Part shown: in pieces, positions 49,252 to 58,092 of the stretch
Position numbering within the stretch: the first letter of the stretch is position 1
How the letters are laid out: the number at the start of each line of letters is the position of its first letter
Assembly (NCBI RefSeq): GCF_000317435.1
Contig: NC_019751.1
Location: 4,154,001-4,218,000, forward strand
Direction: 5' to 3'
Source of the DNA: Calothrix sp. PCC 6303
GTDB taxonomy: Bacteria; Cyanobacteriota; Cyanobacteriia; Cyanobacteriales; Nostocaceae
DNA: 64,000 nucleotides
Made by a program: the position numbers and the translations under genes
The notes under the pieces: generated by a model
What the model was told of the DNA's origin: nothing
Seen by the model: the letters and a program-made list of their open reading frames with translations, nothing else
The model's database searches: none

Positions 49252-49296
49252 TCGGTACTTGGTAACAATCGGCTAAATTCTTGAGGAGACTTATTT

Positions 49297-50130
49297 ATGA
49301 ATCTATCAATCGTCAAGAAAAACATTACACATAGACTTCAATTACTAGTTCGTCACAAGAAACTAGTTTGGGTAATGATCTTGGCAGCTTTTTTACTATC
49401 CGGATGCGTGAAATATGATGTTGGAGTCACATTTGATCATCCCAATAGTGGCGAATTAGTTCAACATATTCGTTTAGGTGAACGCTTAACTAGTTTTAGC
49501 GGCGAATCAGTATACGAATGGCTAAACAGCATAGAACGCCGCACCCGTCAACTTGAAGGCAAAACAAAACGCATTTCCAAAGAAGAAATTATTGTCACAA
49601 TTCCCTTTAGCAATGGGCAAGAACTGCAAAGTAAATTTAATGAGTTTTTCAACCCCGATATCAACCAAAAGCAGAAATCAAAAGCAGTTGAAGAAAACTC
49701 AGATTTACCAAAAATAGAATCCAACTTATTGCTATTCCAAAATAACTTTTTACTGTTGGTTCGCAATCGTCTAGTTTACGATCTCGATTTGCGTTCATTA
49801 GCACTGATATCAAACAACGGTAACGTTCTGGCTAACACAGCTTCCATTCTCGACTTAGACTTTAGCCTCAAAACCCCTTGGGGAGCAAAAAGCATCCAAC
49901 TTGAAAATAGCTTACCCCCCGAACACCAAGGAAAACAACTAGTTTGGAAACTCACCCCCGGTGAACTGAACCACATCGAAGCTGTCTTTTGGCTTCCCAG
50001 TCCCCTAGGAATTGGCGCTTTGCTAATTATCCTCTTTGTTTGGGGTGGCTTTTATCTACGTTATACCTTTATGCCTGCCCCTAACACCAAATTAACTCCC
50101 AGTGTTACAACTGTAATTTCTGAAAGTTAA
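49297..50130 (+). CDS. DUF3153 family membrane lipoprotein
   Basis: The 277-residue protein has an N-terminal hydrophobic segment with the lipobox LSGC (WVMILAAFLLSGCVKYDV) and the DUF3153 body (VGVTFDHPNSGELVQHIRLG, LTSFSGESVYEWLNSIE). A second helix is near the C-terminus (GIGALLIILFVWGGFYLRY), so the protein is anchored at both ends. The stop codon TAA at 50128-50130 overlaps the left end of a MITE. The family is cyanobacterial and also found in plastids, with no known function. Confidence 0.86.
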   Translation: MNLSIVKKNITHRLQLLVRHKKLVWVMILAAFLLSGCVKYDVGVTFDHPNSGELVQHIRLGERLTSFSGESVYEWLNSIERRTRQLEGKTKRISKEEIIVTIPFSNGQELQSKFNEFFNPDINQKQKSKAVEENSDLPKIESNLLLFQNNFLLLVRNRLVYDLDLRSLALISNNGNVLANTASILDLDFSLKTPWGAKSIQLENSLPPEHQGKQLVWKLTPGELNHIEAVFWLPSPLGIGALLIILFVWGGFYLRYTFMPAPNTKLTPSVTTVISES

Positions 50131-50232
50131 TACCAATTGAAATAATGATTGCAACACATGCAACGGTAGAGACGTAGCAGTGCTACGTCTCTACAAATAT
50201 TTATCTGTCGCGTTGTTTTTTCAAATCGGTAT
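50130..50232. mobile_element. MITE 3 (ATACCAATT ends) with GTAGAGACGTAGC palindrome
   Basis: Left end ATACCAATTGAAATAATGAT with CAAC (from 50130) and right end GTTG...TTTCAAATCGGTAT at about 50211-50232 are imperfect inverted repeats. The centre 50166-50194 is the palindrome GTAGAGACGTAGCA/TGCTACGTCTCTAC. The first base is the last A of the DUF3153 stop. Its ends differ from MITE 1 although the centre is the same. Confidence 0.8.
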
Positions 50233-50567
50233 AAGTTGGACTTACACTAAACTATGGCAAAAAGAATCCCTCCCCCTCCCTGCTAAATTCTATCCCCGCT
50301 TCGGGGAAGATGCGCTTTAGCGGGGAGTGTAGTTTATATGGTTAGAAATTGCCATATAACAGTTCTTAGTTAAGTTAAATACAGTTTATGGTCGAGGATA
50401 CTGTAGGGGCAAACGGTTGTTTGCCCTAATTTATAATGCATAAAAATATGAAAAAGTATAATATTGTGCGTTGGCAAAAGCTTCACTAACGTCTACGAAG
50501 GTATAAAATTGAGAGTAGTTTTCCCAGCTTCCATCATCAGTAATATAGTCATCAAGGAACCAAAAAC
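50233..50567. other. Intergenic region before the peptidoglycan-binding gene
   Basis: A short hairpin CCCCGCTTCGGGG near 50294-50306, followed by AGCGGGG, is present. No gene is supported. A weak ribosome-binding site (CAAGGAACC) precedes the ATG at 50568. Confidence 0.45.
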
Positions 50568-51278
50568 ATGTCAACTAGTTACAGTAACGAATCCATCCGC
50601 CATCTCTTAATCGGTTTAGGATATCTTGTTCCTGATAGTAATGTTCCTGGTAACAATCCTCCCTGGAAGACCAATAATAACCCTTTGACAGACGAACGTA
50701 CAGTCACTGCAATCAAAAAGTTTCAGCAAGATTACCCACCTCTAAAAGCTGATGGTATTGCTGGTGAACAAACGAAGAAAATATTATTTGATACAATTGT
50801 TAGTCTTCAGAATAATTTGAAGCGTCATGGCTTTGCTACTGAAGCTCAAATACCTTCAGACAAACCATTTTATGGACCTGCTACTTATAAAGCAGTGACG
50901 ATATTTGAGCAAAAACAGGGTTTTCCAGTAAATGGTATTGCTGACAAAGAAGCACGTACACTTTTAAATCAGGCAACTTTAGTACAGAATAACATTAGGC
51001 TGATAGATGCGTGTATTCAATTCAAATCTAATCCGAAAAAGCCTAGTTATCTCGAGGCACTAAAATATTTAGAAGTTCAGTTAAGTTCAGACATTTTAAA
51101 GAACTTTACCAACAGATGGCGAGAAACCAATGATGTCAATCCCGTAATAGTCAAGCTGACGGATGTGTGCAATTCTTATGAAGCAAAACCGCATCAAGAT
51201 AAAGCGCTCGATTACTTACAACGTCAGATATCTCCAGATGTATATAAGAGATTTACTGAACTTTGGAAGAAGTCGTAA
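50568..51278 (+). CDS. Peptidoglycan-binding domain protein with internal C-terminal repeat
   Basis: The 236-residue protein has two PG_binding_1-like modules at about residues 5-75 (AIKKFQQDYPPLKADGIAGE) and 78-135 (AVTIFEQKQGFPVNGIADKE). Residues ~140-182 and ~195-236 are a second pair of diverged repeats (LIDACIQF...YLEVQLSSDILKNFTNRWR and KLTDVCNS...YLQRQISPDVYKRFTELWK). No signal peptide is seen, so the cell location is unclear. The second repeat type is unfamiliar to me. Confidence 0.82.
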   Translation: MSTSYSNESIRHLLIGLGYLVPDSNVPGNNPPWKTNNNPLTDERTVTAIKKFQQDYPPLKADGIAGEQTKKILFDTIVSLQNNLKRHGFATEAQIPSDKPFYGPATYKAVTIFEQKQGFPVNGIADKEARTLLNQATLVQNNIRLIDACIQFKSNPKKPSYLEALKYLEVQLSSDILKNFTNRWRETNDVNPVIVKLTDVCNSYEAKPHQDKALDYLQRQISPDVYKRFTELWKKS

Positions 51279-51534
51279 ACTAATCCACATCTAAATTATC
51301 ATAATCACAAAAACTGATAATTTTTATGGTGTGTCTTAATGATGATGCAAATTCAATAGACATATCCGAAAATGACAAGACTTACGTTCATCCTTGATGC
51401 CTAACCCTACTTTAATGTGAGTCGGATGAAACCTCTCCCTGATTTTTGCTATGCAAAAACCGTCCCTACCCGAAGAGGGTAGGGATAAAATACAGGACGA
51501 AAAGTGAGTATTTTATGTACTACCTCCTGCCTAT

Positions 51535-51613
51535 TACGGTGATAACCGTTCAATCTTCCAACTAGCATCTTCTAAATGACTATAGAGTAAACGATCATGT
51601 AAACAGCTAGATC
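51535..51613 (-). pseudogene. Relic of the pdxH 3' end
   Basis: The minus strand encodes [20 protein letters not shown] with RLSP and a stop (51535-51537), matching the last ~25 residues of PdxH ([24 protein letters not shown]) with few changes. Bases also agree well with 4666-4742. Similarity ends near 51613. No other part of pdxH is found nearby. Confidence 0.88.
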
Positions 51614-51688
51614 CCATTATTTTCGGTTAAATATCTTTTTTTTGTAAAATTTTTTAAAAAAATCTGTGCTTGCTGTTACAATGTTGTA

Positions 51689-51810
51689 CATTAACAAAAC
51701 TTTACCGTTGTTAGCCCATAAAGCCGCGACGCAGGTTTGAATCCAATCGAGAAAATACATATAAGACAACTGAGTATATGACCATCTGTGGTAGGGTGGT
51801 CATTTTTTAT
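51689..51810 (+). ncRNA. Candidate small RNA (promoter-like -10 to terminator)
   Basis: A Rho-independent terminator at 51778-51808 (ATGACCA, 12-base loop, TGGTCAT, T run) has no gene before it on its strand. TACAAT at 51677-51682 could be a -10, giving a start near 51689 and an RNA of ~120 bases. The -35 region is weak. A GCAGGTTTGAATCC run inside resembles a tRNA T-arm but does not pair as one. This is an inference from signals only. Confidence 0.4.
51778..51808 (+). terminator. Rho-independent terminator
   Basis: Stem ATGACCA (51778-51784) and TGGTCAT (51797-51803) pair perfectly with a 12-base loop TCTGTGGTAGGG, followed by a run of T to 51808. On the minus strand it could also serve as a terminator for porin read-through. 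Confidence 0.7.
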
Positions 51811-51957
51811 CTTTTTTATTTAGTTCAAGTTTTTTATGCCAGCAGCTTTGTGGGGGAAACTTCCCCCATAAACCTGCCTTGTCTAAATCCCCGTCGCAAA
51901 AAGTCATACCGTCGCGTTTGCTTTTCTCAGAACGAGTATTGGGAATTGTTTTGATAA

Positions 51958-53592
51958 CTAGAAGCTAAAAGTAGTTCGCAATGCACCAATTACAACATCT
52001 TTGTTATCGTTGTTGTGATCTGGTGCTGTTAGCCAAATCACACCAGGGGTAATAGTGATGTTGTCGGATACTTTGTATTGATAGAAGGCTTCTAGGTGAA
52101 AGGAAGTGTCTTTATCTTTACCTAAGCCGTCGATGCTTGTACTTGTAACTTTTGGTTCCATGCCAACAATTAACCCAGCTAAGTTACCTTTTTTACCAAG
52201 ATCCGGTAAACCGAGGGTGACTGCCCAGTTCCAAATATCTGCTGTCCCACGGTCTGGGAAGGCTGCTGTGGTTGATAAACTAGTGGCATTGGTGTATCCA
52301 GCCCAACCTCCCAGTACAAGTTTTTCACTGATACCAATAGAAGCTTGGATACCGTAGGAATTACTGGTGAAGGGAACTTCATCAACTAAATCGGTGATTC
52401 CACCATTTAAAGGAGAAGGAACATTAAAGTTAGCGCGGTTGCTACCTGTTCCTAAAGATTGGTTGTAGGCATTAATATAGGTTAATCCAACGCTAATGCG
52501 ATCGCTTGGTTTAAATGTTAGCTGTGCTAAGGCACCATAGGCTCCATCTGTTAAACCATTTTTGGGGGTGGGATCATTGGCGTTAGTTGCTAAATACCCT
52601 AGACTCAATGACAATTTATCACTAAAGTTCTGAGTAACTCCCAACCCTGCACCATCCATATTGTAATAAATTGGGTTGCGGGTACCAAAGGTGGATAAAG
52701 CTCCAAATGCACCGTCACCATCGAATAGGTTGACTGTGGTAGTTAAATCATCTGCTGCACCCGCGTTGGCAATGGCAATCACTTCTGTACTTTTGCCGAG
52801 GGGGAACTTGTACCACAGTGCATCTATGACTGCATTTAGATCCCCTGCATCACCTGCAAAAAATAAGTTACCTTCCGGTGTACCCAAATCGGGATTTAAA
52901 ATATTATTCGCTTGAATCCGGGTAAATAGGGTATCTTTCCCTGTAAAACTGGTGACAAGTTCGATTCTTGCCCTTGCTCCCAAGGTGGTGTTATTTTCAT
53001 CTTTGACATTAAAACCATCAACATCATCACCACTCAAAACATCACTAATGACTCCTACAATTTGTCCTTGGAGTTTTGTGGTGGTGGAAAACTGATTTGC
53101 TTCCAATTCCGCAGTTCTAGCTTCTAAAGCGTCAACACGTCCCCTCAGTGTTGCTAATTCTGCCGAAAATTCTTCCTGAAGTTTGCGTAATGCATCCAAA
53201 TCCTCTTTCCGAACTAAGTCTGCGGTAGCTGTGGCAATAAGTTCATTTACCCTTTCCAAACAAGCATTGACACCTGCGGCAAACTCATATCGAGTCATGG
53301 CTCGATTCCCACGATAGGTACCATTTGGATATCCAGCAATGCAACCATAGCGTTCTACCAGTGATTGAAGTGCTTGGAATGCCCAATCTGTAGGCTGTAC
53401 ATCCGATAGCTGGGACACTGATGTCACCTGAGCCATGCTAGTATCTCTATTCTCTGTTTGTGTTGCTGAAGGAATGGTGTTTTCCTGGATGGGAGATACA
53501 GTTTCAGTTTGTGCTACTGCACTTTCGTTTGCAGCGAAAACTGCACCTAAAACCATTGGACTCAAAAACAAAATTTTCCAAAGCTTCCGCAT
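51958..53592 (-). CDS. SLH-domain OprB-type porin (iron uptake porin)
   Basis: The 544-residue outer-membrane protein has a signal peptide (LFLSPMVLGAVFAANESAVAQ), one SLH domain near residues 60-115 (DVQPTDWAFQALQSLVERYG, YRGNRAMTRYEFAAGVNACL), a coiled-coil neck (LDALRKLQEEFSAELATLRG and RVDALEARTAELEAN), and a beta-barrel ending in Phe (ALRTTFSF). This is the layout of cyanobacterial porins, several of which import iron. A Fur-like palindrome lies ~70 bases upstream. Iron transport is an inference from that box and from family annotation. Confidence 0.92.
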   Translation of the reverse strand: MRKLWKILFLSPMVLGAVFAANESAVAQTETVSPIQENTIPSATQTENRDTSMAQVTSVSQLSDVQPTDWAFQALQSLVERYGCIAGYPNGTYRGNRAMTRYEFAAGVNACLERVNELIATATADLVRKEDLDALRKLQEEFSAELATLRGRVDALEARTAELEANQFSTTTKLQGQIVGVISDVLSGDDVDGFNVKDENNTTLGARARIELVTSFTGKDTLFTRIQANNILNPDLGTPEGNLFFAGDAGDLNAVIDALWYKFPLGKSTEVIAIANAGAADDLTTTVNLFDGDGAFGALSTFGTRNPIYYNMDGAGLGVTQNFSDKLSLSLGYLATNANDPTPKNGLTDGAYGALAQLTFKPSDRISVGLTYINAYNQSLGTGSNRANFNVPSPLNGGITDLVDEVPFTSNSYGIQASIGISEKLVLGGWAGYTNATSLSTTAAFPDRGTADIWNWAVTLGLPDLGKKGNLAGLIVGMEPKVTSTSIDGLGKDKDTSFHLEAFYQYKVSDNITITPGVIWLTAPDHNNDNKDVVIGALRTTFSF

Positions 53593-53658
53593 TTTCGTTC
53601 CTCACCACATTCTTATAAGTATTAGTTGTTAACTAATGCTGTTTAGAAAAAGATATCA

Positions 53659-53676
53659 TGATAATAATTATTCTCA
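53659..53676 (-). promoter_or_regulatory. Fur-like box upstream of the porin
   Basis: GATAATAATTATTCTC at 53660-53675 is an imperfect palindrome (one mismatched pair) of the GATAAT-NN-ATTATC type bound by ferric uptake regulators. It is centred about 75 bases before the porin ATG at 53592, a plausible promoter position. It supports iron repression of the porin, but AT-rich chance matches are possible. Confidence 0.55.
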
Positions 53677-53812
53677 AATAGTTAATAAATCATCACAATA
53701 GGATTAGCTTATTTCTCCGAGTGTAGTTGCACAGAAAGTCCCCATTTTTTTTGACACCATTTATGATGATAGTAGGACTTATGTACTTAACGTGAATCCT
53801 CTCATTCAAAGT

Positions 53813-53996
53813 TACCATTAAGTGGGTACGCAAAATTAAATATATATTGTCATTGCATTCGCGTACCACTCCGTGGAAGCAAGCTACGCGTACCGTGTCC
53901 GAAGGACTTGGAACGTAGACGAAGACTTCCCACAGGGTAGCAATCCCAAAGGTTTGAGCGTTTAGGAATGTATGATTAATTTTGCACTACTACTTA
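53813..53996. mobile_element. MITE 4, copy A (TTAAGTGGGTACGCAAAATTAAA ends)
   Basis: The element matches copy B at 58093-58282 in the same orientation: ACGCAAAATTAAAT at the left, CGTGTCCGAAGGACTTGGAA in the centre, AGCAATCCCAAAGGTTTGAG and ATTAATTTTGCACTACTACT at the right. The outer ends are slightly degraded (ACCATTAAGTG in place of CCCCTGTTAAGTG). Its right end (53994-53996) supplies the stop of the PIN relic. Confidence 0.85.
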
Positions 53997-54290
53997 GATG
54001 ATGCTATTGGGGTGAATAATAGTAATTTCTTCAACTGGAACAAAATCTTTTGGATTTAAAGTCAGAATATGACTGATGTTATAAGCCAGCATCACTGCTT
54101 GTATGCGTAAATCATGGGTACGTTTGCCGGAAATTTTGTGAGTTGTAACGAGGCTAAACCGAAAGCGAAATATATCTGGTGTTTCTTTCAACAACTCAAA
54201 CTGATTTACTGGCTTTGAGTAACAGATCAAGGTGAGTGAGACGTAGGGCTTCTTCTGTTTTAGCTAAAAATTTTACAATTAAGTTCTTAA
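53994..54290 (-). pseudogene. PIN-domain (VapC-type) gene relic with frameshift
   Basis: Residues near the end, ISGKRTHDLRIQAVMLAYNI then SHILTLNPKDFVPVEEITII, match the C-terminal half of PIN toxins. The open frame begins at a TTG at 54230 that lies inside a domain. A second frame just upstream reads TEEALRLTHLDLLLKASKSV before a stop. This suggests a frameshift. The N-terminal half with the first Asp is missing. No antitoxin gene is near. Confidence 0.75.
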
Positions 54291-54653
54291 TTCTAAAAAT
54301 AACGTTATTGAATATTTAATAATTTTTATAGATAAATATACTTACGTATATTTACTGTCTGATTTTGCGAAAGTATTTTTTTATACAAAATATACATTGA
54401 ACTAAATTATGAGCCATGATCATCTTTTTTTGCGATCGCATGGAAGGTGTCGGTGCGCCTACGCCCCACCCTGCTTAATTTTTAGATGCGTTCACCCTGT
54501 CCACTCTGCCGATCCTTGTTCTGCCAGTTCATAAATTCGGCGCAGGTATTATACTTATCCAAAGAATAATGATGTCCGGGTTTTCACTGATGGGAACTGT
54601 GTATTTATGCGCTTATTATCTCATTGTATACCTTCTTCTTGTAGAGAAACACG
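54291..54653. other. Intergenic region before the DUF4347 gene
   Basis: An AT-rich first part (54291-54420) is followed by a shift to more GC-rich sequence near 54440. No gene or clear promoter is recognised. A possible ribosome-binding site (TAGAGAAACACG) lies just before the ATG at 54654. Confidence 0.45.
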
Positions 54654-57600
54654 ATGTCCTTTGAGCTTCCTGGGTTAGGTACTCCTTCTGCTGGTGTGCT
54701 GTCTACAACCAGCCTAACGCCTGTCTTTGCCCAAAACACTTTGACGACTTCTTTAACAGGACTCGCAGGAGCCAGCCAATCTCTTTTGTTTGTCGATGGA
54801 TCGGTGACAGACTATCAACAGTTGGTAGCGGGAGTGATACCAGGCACGGAAATCCATGTGCTTGACCCGGTGCAGGATGCTGTTACCCAGATTACCAATA
54901 CGCTGCTGGGGCGGCAAAACATCGGCAGCTTGCACATTGTTTCCCACGGGGAAGCCGGAGGACTAGATTTTGGCAGCAGTCAGATGAACTTAGGCGACTT
55001 GCCAGGGTATACGTCACAGTTGCAGAGTTGGGGCAAGGCACTAACTAATGATGCCGATATTTTGCTGTATGGCTGTAACGTTGCCGAAGGACAACTCGGT
55101 CAGGCGTTTGTCCAAAACATCAGCCAGATTACTGGAGCCGATGTTGCCGCATCAGACAACCTGACAGGGAGTAAGGCTCTCGGCGGAGACTGGGTGTTGG
55201 AATCAAAAACGGGAGCAATTGAAACAGGTCTAATCTTTGATCCAGCAATGTTGACAAGCTATTCGGGTGTTTTAACGACAACATCGCCAACCAATTCCGG
55301 CTTTGAAACTGGTGACTTGACTGGTTGGACTGTGCAAAACCTAACTAGCCCTAATTGGAACACAACCCAAACTGTAACGGTTGTCTCAAGCGATAAAAAT
55401 CAAGGCACTTATAGCGCAAAGATAGACATTTCGGGATCTGTAAGTACAGGAGGAGGCACAGCCTACGGACCAACAATTACTAGCAGCTATTTCGAGGGAG
55501 ATGCAGGTGACACAATTCTGTTTGACTGGAAGGCGCTACAGACTAGCGATTACTATGATGTCAAGGGAGAAATAGTCAACGACAGCACGGGGCAAAGATC
55601 CACCATCATTTCAGAAGTTGGAACCTTGCGTAACTGGACTACCACCTCCGTAACTCTACCTGTCACAAGTAGCCAATGGAAGTTTGTTTTCACAGCAGGC
55701 TCCTATGATGCCACCTTTGGTCGAGCCGTAGGTTCTACACTCTACATTGATAATATTCGCGTTGTCATTCCAGCCCCGACCCTGAATACCAACGCATCGC
55801 CAACTTTGTCAAACACCGTTGAAGACATCTCCGCACCAACCAATGGCTCAACGATAGGTGCAACTCTAGTTTCCGCTTTGATCGATAACAGCGATACAGG
55901 AGGCGGTTTAGACAACTTTACCAATCCGGGTGGAAGTCCTGGTCTTGCAGTTACAGGTGTTAATAGCGGAACGCTCTACTACACCACCAATGGTGGCTCC
56001 ACTTGGAATGCTCTCAACTCTCCCTCAATAACTGCTAGTCTGCTTTTAGCTGCTGATAGCAACACCTATGTGTACTTCAAACCTGATACGAATGTGAATG
56101 GCTCAATCTCGGATGCTGTCACTTTTAAAGCATGGAATGGCTTTGATGGCACAAATGGACAGGCGAATGTAAACACCACAACGAATGCGGGTGTTTCCTC
56201 GCAATCTGATACTGCCTCTATTAGCGTTACGCCCGTCAATGATGCACCGACCATCAGCACCAACTCATTGAGCCTCAGCGAAGGTGGCAGTGTGGTTCTT
56301 TCCAGCAGCAATATCAACGCCACCGATCCTGATAACATCTCTACGGAACTCACCTACACTGCCAGCAGTATCACCGGTGGACAGTTTGAGTTGGTAGCGA
56401 CTTCGGGTGTTGCCATCACCAGCTTTACCCAGGCACAGATTAATTCTGGGGCAGTGCGCTTTGTCCACGGTGGCGGTGAAACGGCACCCAGCTATAGCCT
56501 GATTGTCAATGATGGTTCGCTCAACAGCGGTAGCAGCACCGTGGCGATCGGTACCTTCACCAACGTCAACGATGCCCCGACCATCAGCACCAACGCGTTG
56601 AGCGTCAGCGAAGGTGGCAGTGTGGTTCTCTCCAACACCAATATCAACGCCACCGACCCCGACACCACCCCAGCCCAACTCACCTATACTGCCAGCAGTA
56701 TTAGCGGTGGACAGTTTGAGTTGGTAGCGACTTCGGGTGTTGCCATCACCAGCTTTACCCAGGCACAGATTAATTCTGGGGCAGTGCGCTTTGTCCACGG
56801 TGGCGGTGAAACGGCACCCAGCTATAGCCTAATTGTCAATGATGGTTCGCTCAACAGCGGTAGCAGCACCGTGGCGATCGGCACCTTCACCAACGTCAAC
56901 GATGCCCCAACTTTGACGGGCAATGCCACGCTAACAGCCGTTACCCAAAACACCACCAACTCTAGCGGTAGCAGCCTCACTAGCCTCTTTGGTAGTCTGT
57001 TCACTGACCCTGATACAAGTGCCAGTCTCAGTGGGTTGGCGATCGTTGGCAACACTGCCAACACCACTACAGAAGGTCGATGGGAATACTCGACTGACGG
57101 CACTAACTGGGCAAGCGTGGGTGCAGTTGCCGATGGTGCTACCGCCCTGGCGCTCTCTGTTAGTACACTGGTGCGCTTTGTACCGGTAACTGGCTATAAC
57201 GGCACACCCCCTGGCTTAACAGTACGCGCCCTTGATAACTCCTATAGCAATGGGTTTACGAATGGCACCACACGAGTGACCATCAACACTACAAGCAACG
57301 GTGGTACAACGGCAATTTCAAGTGGCACACCTGTTACCCTCAACACCTCTGTTACCAAGAGCTTGCCCAATCTGCTGTGGCGCAACAGTGGCAACGGGGA
57401 GAATGCTGTTTGGCAAATAAAGAATGACTTCACCCTGCAATCCGGATACTTCATCACCCAGGTGCCTGATGCGAACTGGGAGATTACTGGTACTGATGAC
57501 TTCAACGGCGACGGCATTGCTGATATCGTCTGGCGCAACAAGGCAAGTGGCGAGAACGCTATTTGGGAGATGAAGAATGACTTCACCCTGAAATCCGGAC

Positions 57601-57809
57601 AATTCATTACCCAGCGACCTGATGCGAACTGGCAAATTGCTGGTACTGATGACTTCAACCAAGACGGTACACCTGATATCCTCTGGTACAATAAGCTGAC
57701 AGGGAAGGGAGATATCTGGGAAATGAATGCCTTCAGACTTGTACAAAGCTATCAACTCCTTGACGTGATCAATCCCAATTGGAGCGTGAGACCTTTTGTG
57801 GCAGGTTAG
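54654..57809 (+). CDS. DUF4347 domain exoprotein with cadherin-like and FG-GAP repeats
   Basis: The 1051-residue protein has an N-terminal DUF4347 domain (SQSLLFVDGSVTDYQQLVAG, LHIVSHGEAGGLDFGSSQ, DILLYGCNVAEGQLGQAFVQ). A beta domain follows (NSGFETGDLTGWTVQN), then two near-identical 110-residue cadherin-like repeats at about 528-747 (VNDAPTISTN.LS.SEGGSVV). The C-terminus holds FG-GAP/VCBS-type repeats (GTDDFNGDGIADIVWRN, GTDDFNQDGTPDILWYN) with calcium-type Asp/Asn loops. It should be secreted or surface-bound. The gene is visibly more GC-rich than its neighbours and lies between two copies of MITE 4, so it may be acquired. Confidence 0.9.
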   Translation: MSFELPGLGTPSAGVLSTTSLTPVFAQNTLTTSLTGLAGASQSLLFVDGSVTDYQQLVAGVIPGTEIHVLDPVQDAVTQITNTLLGRQNIGSLHIVSHGEAGGLDFGSSQMNLGDLPGYTSQLQSWGKALTNDADILLYGCNVAEGQLGQAFVQNISQITGADVAASDNLTGSKALGGDWVLESKTGAIETGLIFDPAMLTSYSGVLTTTSPTNSGFETGDLTGWTVQNLTSPNWNTTQTVTVVSSDKNQGTYSAKIDISGSVSTGGGTAYGPTITSSYFEGDAGDTILFDWKALQTSDYYDVKGEIVNDSTGQRSTIISEVGTLRNWTTTSVTLPVTSSQWKFVFTAGSYDATFGRAVGSTLYIDNIRVVIPAPTLNTNASPTLSNTVEDISAPTNGSTIGATLVSALIDNSDTGGGLDNFTNPGGSPGLAVTGVNSGTLYYTTNGGSTWNALNSPSITASLLLAADSNTYVYFKPDTNVNGSISDAVTFKAWNGFDGTNGQANVNTTTNAGVSSQSDTASISVTPVNDAPTISTNSLSLSEGGSVVLSSSNINATDPDNISTELTYTASSITGGQFELVATSGVAITSFTQAQINSGAVRFVHGGGETAPSYSLIVNDGSLNSGSSTVAIGTFTNVNDAPTISTNALSVSEGGSVVLSNTNINATDPDTTPAQLTYTASSISGGQFELVATSGVAITSFTQAQINSGAVRFVHGGGETAPSYSLIVNDGSLNSGSSTVAIGTFTNVNDAPTLTGNATLTAVTQNTTNSSGSSLTSLFGSLFTDPDTSASLSGLAIVGNTANTTTEGRWEYSTDGTNWASVGAVADGATALALSVSTLVRFVPVTGYNGTPPGLTVRALDNSYSNGFTNGTTRVTINTTSNGGTTAISSGTPVTLNTSVTKSLPNLLWRNSGNGENAVWQIKNDFTLQSGYFITQVPDANWEITGTDDFNGDGIADIVWRNKASGENAIWEMKNDFTLKSGQFITQRPDANWQIAGTDDFNQDGTPDILWYNKLTGKGDIWEMNAFRLVQSYQLLDVINPNWSVRPFVAG
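56235..56894 (+). repeat. Two 330-bp near-identical tandem repeats inside the DUF4347 gene
   Basis: The first unit is 56235-56564 and the second 56565-56894. The second half of each (TTGCCATCACCAGCTTTACC onwards) is almost the same, while the first half has more changes. A third GTCAACGATGCCCC start occurs at 56895. The pattern suggests recent duplication or gene conversion. Confidence 0.9.
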
Positions 57810-58092
57810 ATACTTTTGACAGATACCATTCGTGAGTGGTTAAGGTCAGATACCATTTGTCAAGAAGCAAGATTACTCAAAATATGGCTGAAAAGCTCTG
57901 TTGGAAGCACAATTTTTGAGCAGGCGATCGCGTAATCTGGATACGCATCATTCATTCTTGAGCTATAATTCCGGTACAAGAGTTAACTTAATACCTCTGT
58001 TTTCTTGAATTTTCAGCATAATTTCTAATTGACAAAAATTAAGATTATCTTAACCTCTCACCGATGGACAGATACAGCTAGTTTATACGGTA

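Noticed and set aside
51721-51760. Possible tRNA 3' half (GCAGGTTTGAATCC)
   Set aside because: The flanking bases do not form the 5-bp T-arm stem, and no anticodon or acceptor arm is found upstream.
56265-57755. Long minus-strand frames inside the DUF4347 gene
   Set aside because: They are shadows of GC-richer repetitive coding sequence and have no family match; the plus frame has clear domains.
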